Positions 9,704-17,035 of a stretch of DNA of 20,454 bases are shown here, piece after piece (position 1 is the first letter of the stretch; every line of letters begins with the position of its first letter). The position numbers were made by a program, and so were the translations under genes. The notes beneath the pieces are model-generated. The model was not told the origin of the DNA, made no database searches, and saw nothing but the letters and a program-made list of their open reading frames with translations. The DNA is from a virus: positions 1-20,454 of IMG/VR virus record IMGVR_UViG_3300005613_002912. The stretch is one strand, 5' to 3'.

Positions 9704-10665
9704 TAGCGTGGACTCCTGTATCTACCCAAGATTTGAGGACGTGCTGGTCTATCAATCGTGTCCATTCCTGGTCGTCCAACTCTATCGCTCTTGTACTCGT
9801 TCATCAGGTCTTTAAGCTGCTCTTTCAAGCTAACATCATTCTCGTTCAGAGATGACTTGATAGCGATAACAGCATAGTTAATTAGGAACTCGTTGAAGGT
9901 GTCTTCAGTAATCGGCACTCCTACGCCAAATCCTTGAACTACAACATCATCCTGAGCAATGTCTGATAAATCAGAGGAAGTCGAGGAGAAATCTACCCCT
10001 TGAACCTGAGAACGATTGGTTGGGTCAGCTATTGTGATTGAGTTACCTGTTGCAGCTGTGTAACGCAGAACGTGTTTCACAACTCCTGTTACTCCATCAC
10101 AGATAGTCAGATAATTCTCTCCAACAGCAGAACTAGCATTATCGGAAAAATCGCTATCTACATCCTCAATCAGCGTAATAGTTGGGCTGGAGAACGAGAG
10201 TATGACACCTTCAGTTCTTTTCAGCGGAACCAACTTAGGTATGTGAAGCAGCTCAGCAGTGATAGATATGTTGGGAGTCGGGTAGAATTTCAACGTATTG
10301 TTCAGCTGACTCCACGCATAGGGGGTAGTCGAAAACGATTGCGGGAGGTCATACTTATGTGAGTCCTTGAAGTCGATTTTGTCTATCTTAATCCAGCCAC
10401 GAGGAGTATTCCCAGGAGTAGGCCAACGAAGATAGTCTACGCGCTTCGACCAGAGTCTTTCTGGTAGAGTATACTCCTGCGTCCCAGAAGTAATAGATAG
10501 CTCGTAAATTTGACCAAAATGATTGTCAGATGCGCGAGCGTAGTGATTATAGAGTTTGCGATACCCTCTATTCAGGAAGGAGATAATGTAGGTATCAGAG
10601 ATTGGATTTATCTGATACTCCATCAATCCGTGACGCACTTCTTCAACGAGTTCTGCTGTATTCAT
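9703..10665 (-). CDS. Head-to-tail adaptor (connector) protein, T7 gp11 / P22 gp4-like
   Basis: This protein of about 320 residues links the portal to the nozzle ring. The N-terminal ~45 residues are helical (NTAELVEEVRHGLMEY, then ISFLNRGYRKLYNHYA), as in adaptor helix bundles. A beta domain follows with the typical W-x-x-x-NNTLKFYPTP motif near residues 120-130, then an inserted beta-rich segment at ~165-255. A C-terminal helical part (DTFNEFLINYAVIAIKSSL, then LKDLMNEYKSDR) ends in a basic tail. I start it at ATG 10665, not the in-frame ATG at 10677. The upstream ATG falls right at the end of a terminator U-tract and has no Shine-Dalgarno, whereas GGAG sits 6 bases before 10665. The gene overlaps the nozzle start by one base (TAATG), so the two are probably coupled. 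Adaptor identity is inferred from motifs plus position. Confidence 0.8.
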   Translation of the reverse strand: MNTAELVEEVRHGLMEYQINPISDTYIISFLNRGYRKLYNHYARASDNHFGQIYELSITSGTQEYTLPERLWSKRVDYLRWPTPGNTPRGWIKIDKIDFKDSHKYDLPQSFSTTPYAWSQLNNTLKFYPTPNISITAELLHIPKLVPLKRTEGVILSFSSPTITLIEDVDSDFSDNASSAVGENYLTICDGVTGVVKHVLRYTAATGNSITIADPTNRSQVQGVDFSSTSSDLSDIAQDDVVVQGFGVGVPITEDTFNEFLINYAVIAIKSSLNENDVSLKEQLKDLMNEYKSDRVGRPGMDTIDRPARPQILGRYRSPR

Positions 10666-10670
10666 GCGGT

Positions 10671-10675
10671 TCTCC
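10671..10675 (-). promoter_or_regulatory. Ribosome binding site deciding the adaptor start
   Basis: GGAGA on the minus strand ends 6 bases before the ATG at 10665. It overlaps the upstream in-frame ATG at 10677, which directly adjoins the U-tract of the preceding terminator and has no site of its own. This favours the downstream start. Confidence 0.7.
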
Positions 10676-10677
10676 AT

Positions 10678-10712
10678 AAAAAAAGCCTGAGTGCATTATA
10701 GCAGACTCAGGC
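10678..10712 (-). terminator. Intrinsic (Rho-independent) terminator after the 108-residue gene
   Basis: On the minus strand there is a perfect 8-bp stem GCCTGAGT / ACTCAGGC with a 12-base loop, followed immediately by seven T (10684 to 10678). This is a textbook intrinsic terminator. It lies 32 bases past the stop of the 108-residue gene and just before the adaptor, separating capsid-side from tail-side genes. It is the strongest of the four hairpins in the window. Confidence 0.88.
10695..10703 (-). promoter_or_regulatory. Possible extended -10 promoter element inside the terminator loop
   Basis: The minus strand of the terminator loop reads TGCTATAAT, a perfect extended -10 (TGn TATAAT). 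The hexamer 17 bases upstream (TGTGCT) is a poor -35, but extended -10 promoters often do not need one. If active, the transcript would start about 7-10 bases later, in or near the U-tract, and would serve the adaptor/nozzle block. This could be coincidence, since A/T-rich loops often contain such strings. Confidence 0.3.
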
Positions 10713-10744
10713 GTGGGAGCACAGAAAATGGCGAATCCGACCCA

Positions 10745-11071
10745 TCACATTGCTGGGGCAGCTTCCATCCCTGTATCGGTCGGAACGATCCCTTCCGGGG
10801 CCATTCCACCACCGCCACCTTCCAAGATATCCATGATTTGCTGCATCTGCTCAGGAGTTGGATTATACCCAGCCATAGATAGCCCTTCGTAGAGCTTGTC
10901 TTGTGGGTTACTCTCCATACCCTCTTCACCAAACATGGAGTCAATATCCTCGTCACCAACTTCCATTTCACCCTTAGCTGGACCAGCACCGAAAAGGTCT
11001 TCACTCAATCCAGCCATCGGACCCATTCCACCACCCATTGGTGACTTACCTTTACCCATTGGCATGACCAT
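10745..11071 (-). CDS. Gly/Met-rich acidic 108-residue protein of unknown function
   Basis: The ATG at 11071 has AAGGAG 8 bases upstream, and that site overlaps the TAA of the preceding gene (TAAGGAG), so coupling is likely. The protein is unusual in composition: 15 of 108 residues are Met, Gly is abundant (a run of five near residue 85), and I see no Cys, Trp, His or Arg. The first ~20 residues are a Met/Gly/Pro-rich basic start, and the middle is acidic (GDEDIDSMFGEEGM). One short amphipathic helix is likely around TPEQMQQIMDILE. I see no known domain. It sits between a putative decoration protein and a strong terminator, so a minor capsid or head-completion role is possible but unproven. 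Confidence 0.7.
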   Translation of the reverse strand: MVMPMGKGKSPMGGGMGPMAGLSEDLFGAGPAKGEMEVGDEDIDSMFGEEGMESNPQDKLYEGLSMAGYNPTPEQMQQIMDILEGGGGGMAPEGIVPTDTGMEAAPAM

Positions 11072-11083
11072 TGTTCAAACTCC

Positions 11084-11974
11084 TTACGATTGATGGTCCA
11101 TGATAGGAGCGTGAGCAATAACATAGTCCAAATCAGCTGAGAAAGGCGCATGGGTTGCAACAGTATATGCTGCAAGATGACTTACACGCATATAGCATTG
11201 AGCAGCAGCCATCGAAGCGTGTTTGGCAGCTCCACCAAGCAGGTCTTCATTCAGCCAGAAATAGAACTTACCCTGGGAAGCAACATACGAAATCTTGAAC
11301 ACGTTGTATCCCGATGAGAGAGCAACAGTCTTCACATTCGCAGTCGTCTCAGTCTTAGCAACAACAGCACTCCCAGCAATTTTGAACTCAGCATAGTAAG
11401 TGTGAGCAATATTGGCAGGGTCATCGTCAATAGCTCCACCAGCAACACCCAGCTCTACAAAGCCAACAGTTGCAGCCTGACTTGTGTTAGTCGTAGCAGC
11501 GAGACCGAACTCAACTTCCCAATCCTGGCTAGCAGCAGTCGGAAGGAAGAGATTACCGTCATTGTCAAGGATGCAAGTTGCAGCAGCAGCAACGTCGCCC
11601 AACTGAGCCTTAAAGATACCACGAGTCTTAGGCAGAGTTGAGAGAGTGTTGTAAAGACCAGTCGTAACAGCAACAGCATTTGCATTGGTTGAGCTGGCAG
11701 AGACACGCCAGAAACCCTGCTCACCGAGAATCATATACTCTTCGAGAGTACCCAGACCCGAACCAGCAGTTGCAACGATAACCTTTGCAGGAATTCTCGT
11801 ACCGGCAACAGCATCAACATATGGCAAAATCATGCTGGAAGTGAAACCAGCACAAGCACCATTGATAGCTGCATCGAGCTGAGTTCCAGGATAAAACTTC
11901 CCCACTGTTCCTGCAGAGAGAGTATTGTTCATCTTCTCTACAATCTCAGGGGGGAGACCAACTTTCTTGTTCAT
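11084..11974 (-). CDS. Beta-sandwich protein after the major capsid gene; candidate capsid decoration protein
   Basis: I start this 296-residue protein at ATG 11974 (MNKKVGLPPEIVEKM), with AGGGG 8 bases upstream. The longer frame from 11980 would need a TTG only 2 bases after that site. After a short helical start the sequence is mostly beta, Ala/Thr-rich and low in charge. Segments such as DWEVEFGLAATTN (~150-165), the YYAEFKIAG region, and YNVFKISYVASQGKFYFWLN (~230-250) resemble the strands of concanavalin/LamG-like jelly-roll folds. No catalytic residues stand out. It directly follows the capsid gene, after a hairpin, where many phages place decoration or head-fibre proteins. The fold and role are inferred from pattern and context; no family was recognised with confidence. 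Confidence 0.72.
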   Translation of the reverse strand: MNKKVGLPPEIVEKMNNTLSAGTVGKFYPGTQLDAAINGACAGFTSSMILPYVDAVAGTRIPAKVIVATAGSGLGTLEEYMILGEQGFWRVSASSTNANAVAVTTGLYNTLSTLPKTRGIFKAQLGDVAAAATCILDNDGNLFLPTAASQDWEVEFGLAATTNTSQAATVGFVELGVAGGAIDDDPANIAHTYYAEFKIAGSAVVAKTETTANVKTVALSSGYNVFKISYVASQGKFYFWLNEDLLGGAAKHASMAAAQCYMRVSHLAAYTVATHAPFSADLDYVIAHAPIMDHQS

Positions 11975-11982
11975 TTTCAATA

Positions 11983-11987
11983 CCCCT
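11983..11987 (-). promoter_or_regulatory. Ribosome binding site deciding the start at 11974
   Basis: AGGGG on the minus strand is 8 bases from the ATG at 11974 but only 2 bases from the in-frame TTG at 11980. The spacing supports the ATG. Confidence 0.6.
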
Positions 11988-11999
11988 AGTTGAAGTTAA

Positions 12000-12019
12000 G
12001 CCCTCTTATTTGAGAGGGC
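12000..12019 (-). terminator. Hairpin after the major capsid gene, probable (partial) terminator
   Basis: The minus strand has a GC-rich 7-bp stem GCCCTCT / AGAGGGC with a 6-base loop, located 26 bases past the capsid stop in a 71-base gap. It is followed by TTAACTT, a poor U-tract, so termination may be partial. It could also protect the capsid mRNA from 3' decay. Confidence 0.6.
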
Positions 12020-12045
12020 GTATACACTACAAGCCTAACAACTAC

Positions 12046-13647
12046 TTAGTATTTGCTGAACTTGAAGTTGTGGATAGCACCGCAATCACGAGGCATGTTC
12101 ACACAGAACTCACCAGTCATTGTGCTGTATGCTTCCACAACATTGAGTCGCGCTCCACCAGAGATAGAGAGGAACTGATTCTGGGAACCAACCTCAACTG
12201 CCTCAAGCTTACCGTCATAAAGGGTGAGACCCTTGTTAGGTAGCGAGAACAAACGGTCGTGACGCATAGAAGTGTGCGTATCCAGCTGATAGGTGCGATC
12301 ATTAAACTTGATCATCTTTGCACCTTCTTCACCACGGATACCCTTGCCTTCAACAACGCGACGGTCAAGCTCAGAGAGCGAAACCAGCGAAGAGAACACA
12401 AGCGGATTCATGATAACACCAAACCACTTAGCCATATCCTTGCGGTTACGGTTACGGGTGTCATTCTGAGCAAGGAAGCTATACAAGGTGTTGAAGGTAA
12501 GGTCTTTACCACCATTGTCCTTGAGAGTTGCCAGATATTGACGAACCGATGCGCGGTTGATGTTGTGAATGGTGTTAGTCTTGTTCATGATGTGGGACTC
12601 AAGACCAGTAAACACACCATCAGAGATGGTAGCAACATCAGTCGTAGATACCCAACCAATTCCAAGCTGAAGCTTAGCAAATGCCTGATTCTCTGCAACA
12701 TACAGAGGGTGCATAAGCGTTGCATAGTTGGTCGATGCAATCATTGCACTGATATCCACAGCATCAGCGAAAGCCGCGTCAGCAGAAGGATACTCAGGTC
12801 GAATACCCTTGAGAGTAGTAACAGTCACAACACCAGAAGCAGCTGCTGAACACCAGCGGTCGTAGTACACATAGCTTCCGATAGCAGAAACAGTCGTACC
12901 AGCACGAACAGGCATCACATAGATTGCGTTGTTAGCTTGGTCAACTTCAACAACTCGGAAAGCGTCGTATACAACAGTTGTAGATGTACCAGCATCTTCT
13001 GCGCTAAATGCACCGAGACGCAGCACACTTGCAGCATCATAGAACACGAAGGAGACAACAGAACCTTCGAGGAAGTGAGCAACCGACCCAGCAGCTGTAT
13101 CAGAGCTGGACAGCTTAATCTTCATCGGGGTATCTGGGTCAGCAATCGTGAAGCTCGCACCAGATACAGCATCCGATGCACCAAATGCAACAGGAGTACC
13201 CTGGCGTCCAGTTCCATCACCAAGAAGCTGCAGATTGATGAAGGACTTATGAAAGGCAGTCTTCATCAAATACTCTTGCTTAGCGTTCTCGATGTAAGCA
13301 GCTGCCTGGGAGCTAGAGAGCTTACGGTGAAAACGCTCGAATTGGAAGGTGAGGGTTTGCAATTTGGGATAAATCTTGCCCAAGATGTTGCTAGCCTTAT
13401 GTCCTGGAGCAAATCGACCAGACTGCTGAGCAATACGGGCGACCGAACCACCACCCGGATCAACATTGAGAGCAAATCGGAGTTCCTGACCCCAATCCAC
13501 CATTTTCTTATCAAGCAACGCATCAAGCGTATCAACTTCAGCCCAAATAGGGTCAATTCCATTGTCTTGTACAATTTTGAGAAGTTCACCCAAATCGAAG
13601 TTTCCGCTATTGGGGAACAAAACAGTCTGAGCTGTTGGAAGAGCCAT
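12046..13647 (-). CDS. Major capsid protein
   Basis: This 533-residue protein forms the icosahedral shell. It follows the scaffold by 15 bases and has the strongest ribosome site in the window (GGAGGT, 8 bases before ATG 13647), as expected for the most abundant virion protein. The N-terminus MALPTAQTVLFPNSGNFDLG is followed by a long helical/extended region with QFERFHRKLSSSQAAAYIEN, resembling the N-arm and spine helix of HK97-fold subunits. The middle is a Gly/Ala/Ser/Thr-rich beta domain, and the C-terminal third has IHNINRASVRQYLATLKDN and MAKWFGVIMNPLVFSSL. Length is larger than HK97 (~385) and nearer P22 gp5 (430) with an insertion. Identity rests on gene order (portal, scaffold, capsid), composition and expression signals. 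Confidence 0.85.
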   Translation of the reverse strand: MALPTAQTVLFPNSGNFDLGELLKIVQDNGIDPIWAEVDTLDALLDKKMVDWGQELRFALNVDPGGGSVARIAQQSGRFAPGHKASNILGKIYPKLQTLTFQFERFHRKLSSSQAAAYIENAKQEYLMKTAFHKSFINLQLLGDGTGRQGTPVAFGASDAVSGASFTIADPDTPMKIKLSSSDTAAGSVAHFLEGSVVSFVFYDAASVLRLGAFSAEDAGTSTTVVYDAFRVVEVDQANNAIYVMPVRAGTTVSAIGSYVYYDRWCSAAASGVVTVTTLKGIRPEYPSADAAFADAVDISAMIASTNYATLMHPLYVAENQAFAKLQLGIGWVSTTDVATISDGVFTGLESHIMNKTNTIHNINRASVRQYLATLKDNGGKDLTFNTLYSFLAQNDTRNRNRKDMAKWFGVIMNPLVFSSLVSLSELDRRVVEGKGIRGEEGAKMIKFNDRTYQLDTHTSMRHDRLFSLPNKGLTLYDGKLEAVEVGSQNQFLSISGGARLNVVEAYSTMTGEFCVNMPRDCGAIHNFKFSKY

Positions 13648-13655
13648 TGTTACCT

Positions 13656-13661
13656 ACCTCC
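13656..13661 (-). promoter_or_regulatory. Consensus Shine-Dalgarno of the capsid gene
   Basis: GGAGGT on the minus strand is 8 bases from the capsid ATG. It is the best match to the anti-SD among the starts examined and begins 2 bases after the scaffold stop. Confidence 0.75.
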
Positions 13662-13662
13662 G

Positions 13663-14775
13663 TTAAGGTCTAAGAGTATACTGACCGTTCGCTATCTTCT
13701 GTTTGATGATATCGAACGCATCGTGAACTTCAATCGGTCCATTTGACTCACTCTTGGCAGGAGCTTGTCTTTGAATCTGTTGACGAGCAGCGTTACCCAA
13801 TGTGTCAGCACTCTGTTGCTTCTTCTGATTTATAGTCTCACCAAGTCTCCGCTTTGTTTCAGTTGGGCTAGTGAGCTTCTCAAAAGGCTTCATGTACTGA
13901 TTCAACAACTGCGTTGCCTGCTGTTTCGCCATTTCATGTCCCTGTTGCCGCGCATATCTAACATGGGTCATCACATTCAGAATTTGCTGCTTAACCAGCT
14001 CAGGGTCTAGATTCTGAAAGCGACTTTGAAATCGCTTTAGCTCATAGTTTGCCCAATTGCGGTCTTCAACCTTCTGTTGCTCAACCTTCAGTTCCTTCTG
14101 CCGTGCTTCAGTCTTTTCTCTCTCGACTTTCAGAGATTCTTCTCTACGAATAAGCTCATCAGCGAGTTTGAGTTTTTTCTGTGTGGCTCGCTCTTCTGGT
14201 GTCATCTTGGACAAGTTACGATAGTGCTCGAACAATTTGAGCACCTTCTGAGCAGCGCCTTCTTCAGTCAAATACTTGTCAAAAATCAGGTCTACCAAGG
14301 CTTCTGGGTCTTCTTTTGCTAAGGATTCAAACTCCCTACCAGACTCAGCTTCCGCTGTCAGACTCTGTATAACAGTATCCTTCTCTTTCATTTTCTTGTA
14401 TAGGGTTTCCGATGCGAGACCCCTCGAAATTATTTTGTTCAGCTCTTCAGGAGACTCAAAGTTCTCCTCTATCTCCTGCCCGAACACGTTGCCCTTGAAA
14501 GAATAGGGCTGAAAATCTGATTGAACCTCATCAGAATTGTCAGAGGTCTCATCGTCTGGCTCTGCATTTCCATCAGTTGCGTTAGTCTCTTCATCTATAT
14601 TCTGCTCATCAGAGTCGTCTACGGCAGGAGAAATATCTTTTGCAGTAGTGGGTTGACCCTTTTCAAAGTAGTGTACCGCCGCTTGATCAAAAATATCAGA
14701 AGGGTCAGTCAGAGAAGGGGTATTGTCACCACCTGCGAATTGAGAATCTATTTGTGTTTCAGTAACGTCAGCCAT
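13663..14775 (-). CDS. Capsid scaffolding protein
   Basis: This 370-residue protein is expected to direct procapsid assembly and then leave the head. It has the standard scaffold layout. Residues ~45-90 are very acidic (Asp/Glu-rich, VDDSDEQNIDEE) and probably disordered. A linker around 100-125 holds ESPEELNKIISRGLASETL. A long highly charged coiled coil follows at ~190-250 (LKLADELIRREESLKVEREK, then KELKVEQQKVEDR). The C-terminus is basic and helical, the usual capsid-binding end. It lies between portal and major capsid genes. The ATG at 14775 has AGGAG 6 bases upstream. I see no protease domain, so maturation cleavage is not indicated here. Confidence 0.88.
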   Translation of the reverse strand: MADVTETQIDSQFAGGDNTPSLTDPSDIFDQAAVHYFEKGQPTTAKDISPAVDDSDEQNIDEETNATDGNAEPDDETSDNSDEVQSDFQPYSFKGNVFGQEIEENFESPEELNKIISRGLASETLYKKMKEKDTVIQSLTAEAESGREFESLAKEDPEALVDLIFDKYLTEEGAAQKVLKLFEHYRNLSKMTPEERATQKKLKLADELIRREESLKVEREKTEARQKELKVEQQKVEDRNWANYELKRFQSRFQNLDPELVKQQILNVMTHVRYARQQGHEMAKQQATQLLNQYMKPFEKLTSPTETKRRLGETINQKKQQSADTLGNAARQQIQRQAPAKSESNGPIEVHDAFDIIKQKIANGQYTLRP

Positions 14776-14792
14776 TCTATGCTCCTAAAATA

Positions 14793-14798
14793 ATTATA
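14793..14798 (-). promoter_or_regulatory. Possible -10 element ahead of scaffold/capsid
   Basis: A perfect TATAAT on the minus strand lies directly after the hairpin at the portal stop and 17 bases before the scaffold ATG. No -35 match is seen at the expected distance, and it lacks an upstream TG. It may simply be part of the A/T-rich tail of the hairpin. Confidence 0.22.
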
Positions 14799-14816
14799 CC
14801 CCAATCACATTTGGGG
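14799..14816 (-). terminator. Hairpin spanning the portal stop codon
   Basis: The minus strand reads CCCCAA, ATGTGA, TTGGGG: a 6-bp stem with a 6-base loop that contains the portal TGA. The last portal codons (Pro-Gln) form one arm. An A/T-rich tail TATAATTATTTT follows. This could be a weak terminator or an mRNA processing/stability element between portal and scaffold. Confidence 0.45.
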
Positions 14817-16781
14817 CATTGCTCCTTGACCACCTGCATCAACTGGAGTTCCCGGTTGAGGCAGACCCATTGCTGCATTTGGTGTAGCTCCCCCAGGTTG
14901 GGGCTGATTCTGCGCTGCTTTAGCTTCTAGTTCAGCTTGTTGATTCTCATGCGCTGTGTAGTGTTTCCACAACTTAGCCTTCAATTCAGGCGGCAGCTTC
15001 TCAAAGAACTGTTGCTGGAACAGGTCTTGCAATGCTTCCATATGCGCAGGGTGCTCTTGCCACGGCATAACTGCAACTTCCCTGTCACCCTCAATGATAT
15101 CTACAATCTCAGACTCCTGAGTTCTAACAGCCTGATTGAATACTTCAGTGAGGTCAAACATATCTCCATCAAGGAGTATCTTGAAGACCTTGCGTAGATT
15201 ACCACCAGCTCTCTCGTAAGCTCCATTGTTCACAATCTCAAGCAACATCTGTTTTCTTGCTGATGGGTCAATTGGCATGTACTTACCGTATTCAACATAG
15301 ATACCGTAGTCGCCCATAGTGTTCTCAGCCATGAAGTAATCATCTTTATAGATGTTCTCATTACCGATGACTTGCAGTTTACGAGGCTCTTTACAATACT
15401 GCTGTACAAGAGATAGAGCTTGTGAGTAGATAGTGTTGAGGAATTGACGCTTCTTATTGAACAAACGGATGCGGAACTTATCGTCCATCTCAATACCCAG
15501 CTGAACAGCATAAGAACTCAGCTCGCGTGGAATCTCACCACGGCTGAACTCACCCTGTCCAAAAACTGCGTCAATCTCTGATTTAACGATATCAATCATA
15601 CGCCAAACATCGGTGGTAATTGCACTGGGTTTTAGGTGATAGATCTGCCCACCAGACGCAGGGTTGTAGTAAATAATCTTGGCAATATCTGCTGTCTTTA
15701 TCGCATCGTCTGTAGAACCTTCAGGAGCAATGACTCGTGGAATACCGCAAATCTCAACATTCTCAATAATCAGACTGAGGAAGAGATTGGTGATGTCCAA
15801 ATGATGAGCGCAGTGAACAGCCCGACTCATACCAAAGGGGTTCTCATCAATATCCAGGTCAGACAATACGGAGTATGGCAGCTCTTTATGCCTGTACGGG
15901 TGTTCAGACCGTTCAAGAATCTCAATCTGTTTTTCAGTCTTTGAGGTCTCTACAAACACAATGTATGTGCCAAGCATACCGTTCCAAGGTAGGGCTTTCT
16001 CCCAATAGAAAAATAGCTCAATAGAGTTTTTTGATTTACGCTTACCATCCACCATACGATGCTCATCATTAGCACCGTCCTGGTTTAAGAGGTCATCAAG
16101 AATATCCTGCCTGTCAGGAAATAGATAGATAAACTCCTGTGCTGAGATAGTGCAACGCTCTATGCAATTCTTAGCGTCCTTGAAGTGTTTAGCAGTTGAG
16201 TCGATATAAAAGTCACGCGGAGATACGTTGCGAACAACAACCTCCCCAGTCATCGCAAACTCATCATTTACTGGGTCAAAAGCATCTGGGTTATCAACCA
16301 AAGGTTCACCAGCGTGTTTATCCCAACCAACGTAGGCAACACCAGTACCCTTAGTAACCACATTCAAATAAGGACCAGATTCTATCGTTTCTTGTAGGTT
16401 TGTAACACGCTTAATATGCTCCACCCAGAGTTGAGCGAGTTCAGCGGCCTTGCGAGTCTCATAGTCTCTCTTGAAAGGTCTAGCAACTACATCAGGCTCA
16501 GTAATACAGAGTTTGCTGTGTAGAAAGAACATAGCCCTTGCGAGCATAGTGGACTGTAAAACAGGCTTTTCTTCAGCAGTCGTAGACCGTTGGAATACCT
16601 CCCGTACAGCTGTATCTGCATCCACCCCACCATCGCTTAGTCTACCTGTAATAGCTTGATAGATGTTCTCAGTTACAGCCCACTCTAGCTCTAGATTACG
16701 GACCCTACCTCGGTTAAACTTCAACTCGTATTCAAGAAACTTGCTCATCTCATCATTTGAGAGTATCCGTAATCTAGCCAT
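14805..16781 (-). CDS. Portal protein
   Basis: This 658-residue protein forms the dodecameric ring at the capsid vertex, through which DNA enters and to which the adaptor binds. It lies downstream of the terminase and upstream of the scaffold. The N-terminus (DEMSKFLEYELKFNRGRVRN) is the opening helix seen in podovirus-type portals. The central wing contains VTKGTGVAYVGWDKHAG and VVRNVSPRDFYIDSTAKHFK, the typical 'bad-weather' strand motif of portals (V-x-P-x-D-F-Y-x-D). The stem/crown follows (DPSARKQMLLEIVNNGAYER). The C-terminal ~60 residues are Gln/Pro/Gly-rich and disordered. The ATG at 16781 overlaps the previous stop (TAATG) with AGGAG 10 bases upstream. Size fits P22-like portals (725) better than T7 gp8 (536). 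Confidence 0.9.
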   Translation of the reverse strand: MARLRILSNDEMSKFLEYELKFNRGRVRNLELEWAVTENIYQAITGRLSDGGVDADTAVREVFQRSTTAEEKPVLQSTMLARAMFFLHSKLCITEPDVVARPFKRDYETRKAAELAQLWVEHIKRVTNLQETIESGPYLNVVTKGTGVAYVGWDKHAGEPLVDNPDAFDPVNDEFAMTGEVVVRNVSPRDFYIDSTAKHFKDAKNCIERCTISAQEFIYLFPDRQDILDDLLNQDGANDEHRMVDGKRKSKNSIELFFYWEKALPWNGMLGTYIVFVETSKTEKQIEILERSEHPYRHKELPYSVLSDLDIDENPFGMSRAVHCAHHLDITNLFLSLIIENVEICGIPRVIAPEGSTDDAIKTADIAKIIYYNPASGGQIYHLKPSAITTDVWRMIDIVKSEIDAVFGQGEFSRGEIPRELSSYAVQLGIEMDDKFRIRLFNKKRQFLNTIYSQALSLVQQYCKEPRKLQVIGNENIYKDDYFMAENTMGDYGIYVEYGKYMPIDPSARKQMLLEIVNNGAYERAGGNLRKVFKILLDGDMFDLTEVFNQAVRTQESEIVDIIEGDREVAVMPWQEHPAHMEALQDLFQQQFFEKLPPELKAKLWKHYTAHENQQAELEAKAAQNQPQPGGATPNAAMGLPQPGTPVDAGGQGAMPQM

Positions 16782-17035
16782 TAGCGTTGTCTCCTAGTCA
16801 CGAACTCTTCAGTTGCAACTCGCATTACTTTGGGGGTTCTACCTTGTGTCTCTTCAGATTTTTTCTGAACCTCTTCAACCTCTTTTTCATTAAGATACTG
16901 AACAGCTACATGAGAAAGTAGGGTCAATTTCTCAGCAAATCCTCGAACTGTGTAAATAAACATGCCAAGATTGGCTACAGAGAGTAGACCAATAGCTGCT
17001 ATAAAAAACCAAACGTACCCCATCGAACCCTCCAT
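16781..17035 (-). CDS. Small single-span membrane protein between terminase and portal
   Basis: This protein of about 84 residues has one strong membrane segment near its N-terminus (GYVWFFIAAIGLLSVANLGMFIYTV, given here only as residues ~6-30: start GYVWFF, end MFIYTV). A charged helical tail rich in Glu, Lys, Arg and Gln follows. The start overlaps the terminase stop. A GTG at 17038, an ATG at 17035 (TGATG junction, GGAGG upstream) and an ATG at 17020 (GGAGG 5 bases upstream) are all possible; I chose 17035. The gene ends sharing a base with the portal ATG. Function is unknown. A single-span holin, an inner-membrane spanin-like protein, or a membrane anchor for packaging are options. The charged tail lacks clear spanin or holin motifs. 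Confidence 0.72.
   Translation of the reverse strand: MEGSMGYVWFFIAAIGLLSVANLGMFIYTVRGFAEKLTLLSHVAVQYLNEKEVEEVQKKSEETQGRTPKVMRVATEEFVTRRQR

Noticed and set aside
10696-11004. 102-codon minus-strand frame overlapping the 108-residue gene
   Set aside because: It has no ribosome site at its start and runs into the terminator. The 108-residue frame has a strong AAGGAG and a sensible end before the hairpin.
11455-11724. 89-codon Leu-rich minus-strand frame inside the candidate decoration gene
   Set aside because: It is an alternate reading of the GCA/GCT-rich coding region, with Leu/Ser/Arg composition and no start signal.
12259-12849. 196-codon plus-strand open frame opposite the capsid gene
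   Set aside because: GTG start, no ribosome site, low-quality composition, fully inside the capsid gene.
13670-13690. TATACT string near the scaffold 3' end as a capsid promoter
   Set aside because: It lies in codons for the scaffold C-terminus (YTL). No -35 or extended -10 context accompanies it.
12937-13746. 269-codon open frame on the plus strand opposite the capsid and scaffold genes
   Set aside because: It starts with TTG without a ribosome site, is Cys/Ser/Arg-rich, and lies antisense to strongly supported genes. It is a shadow of their codon use.
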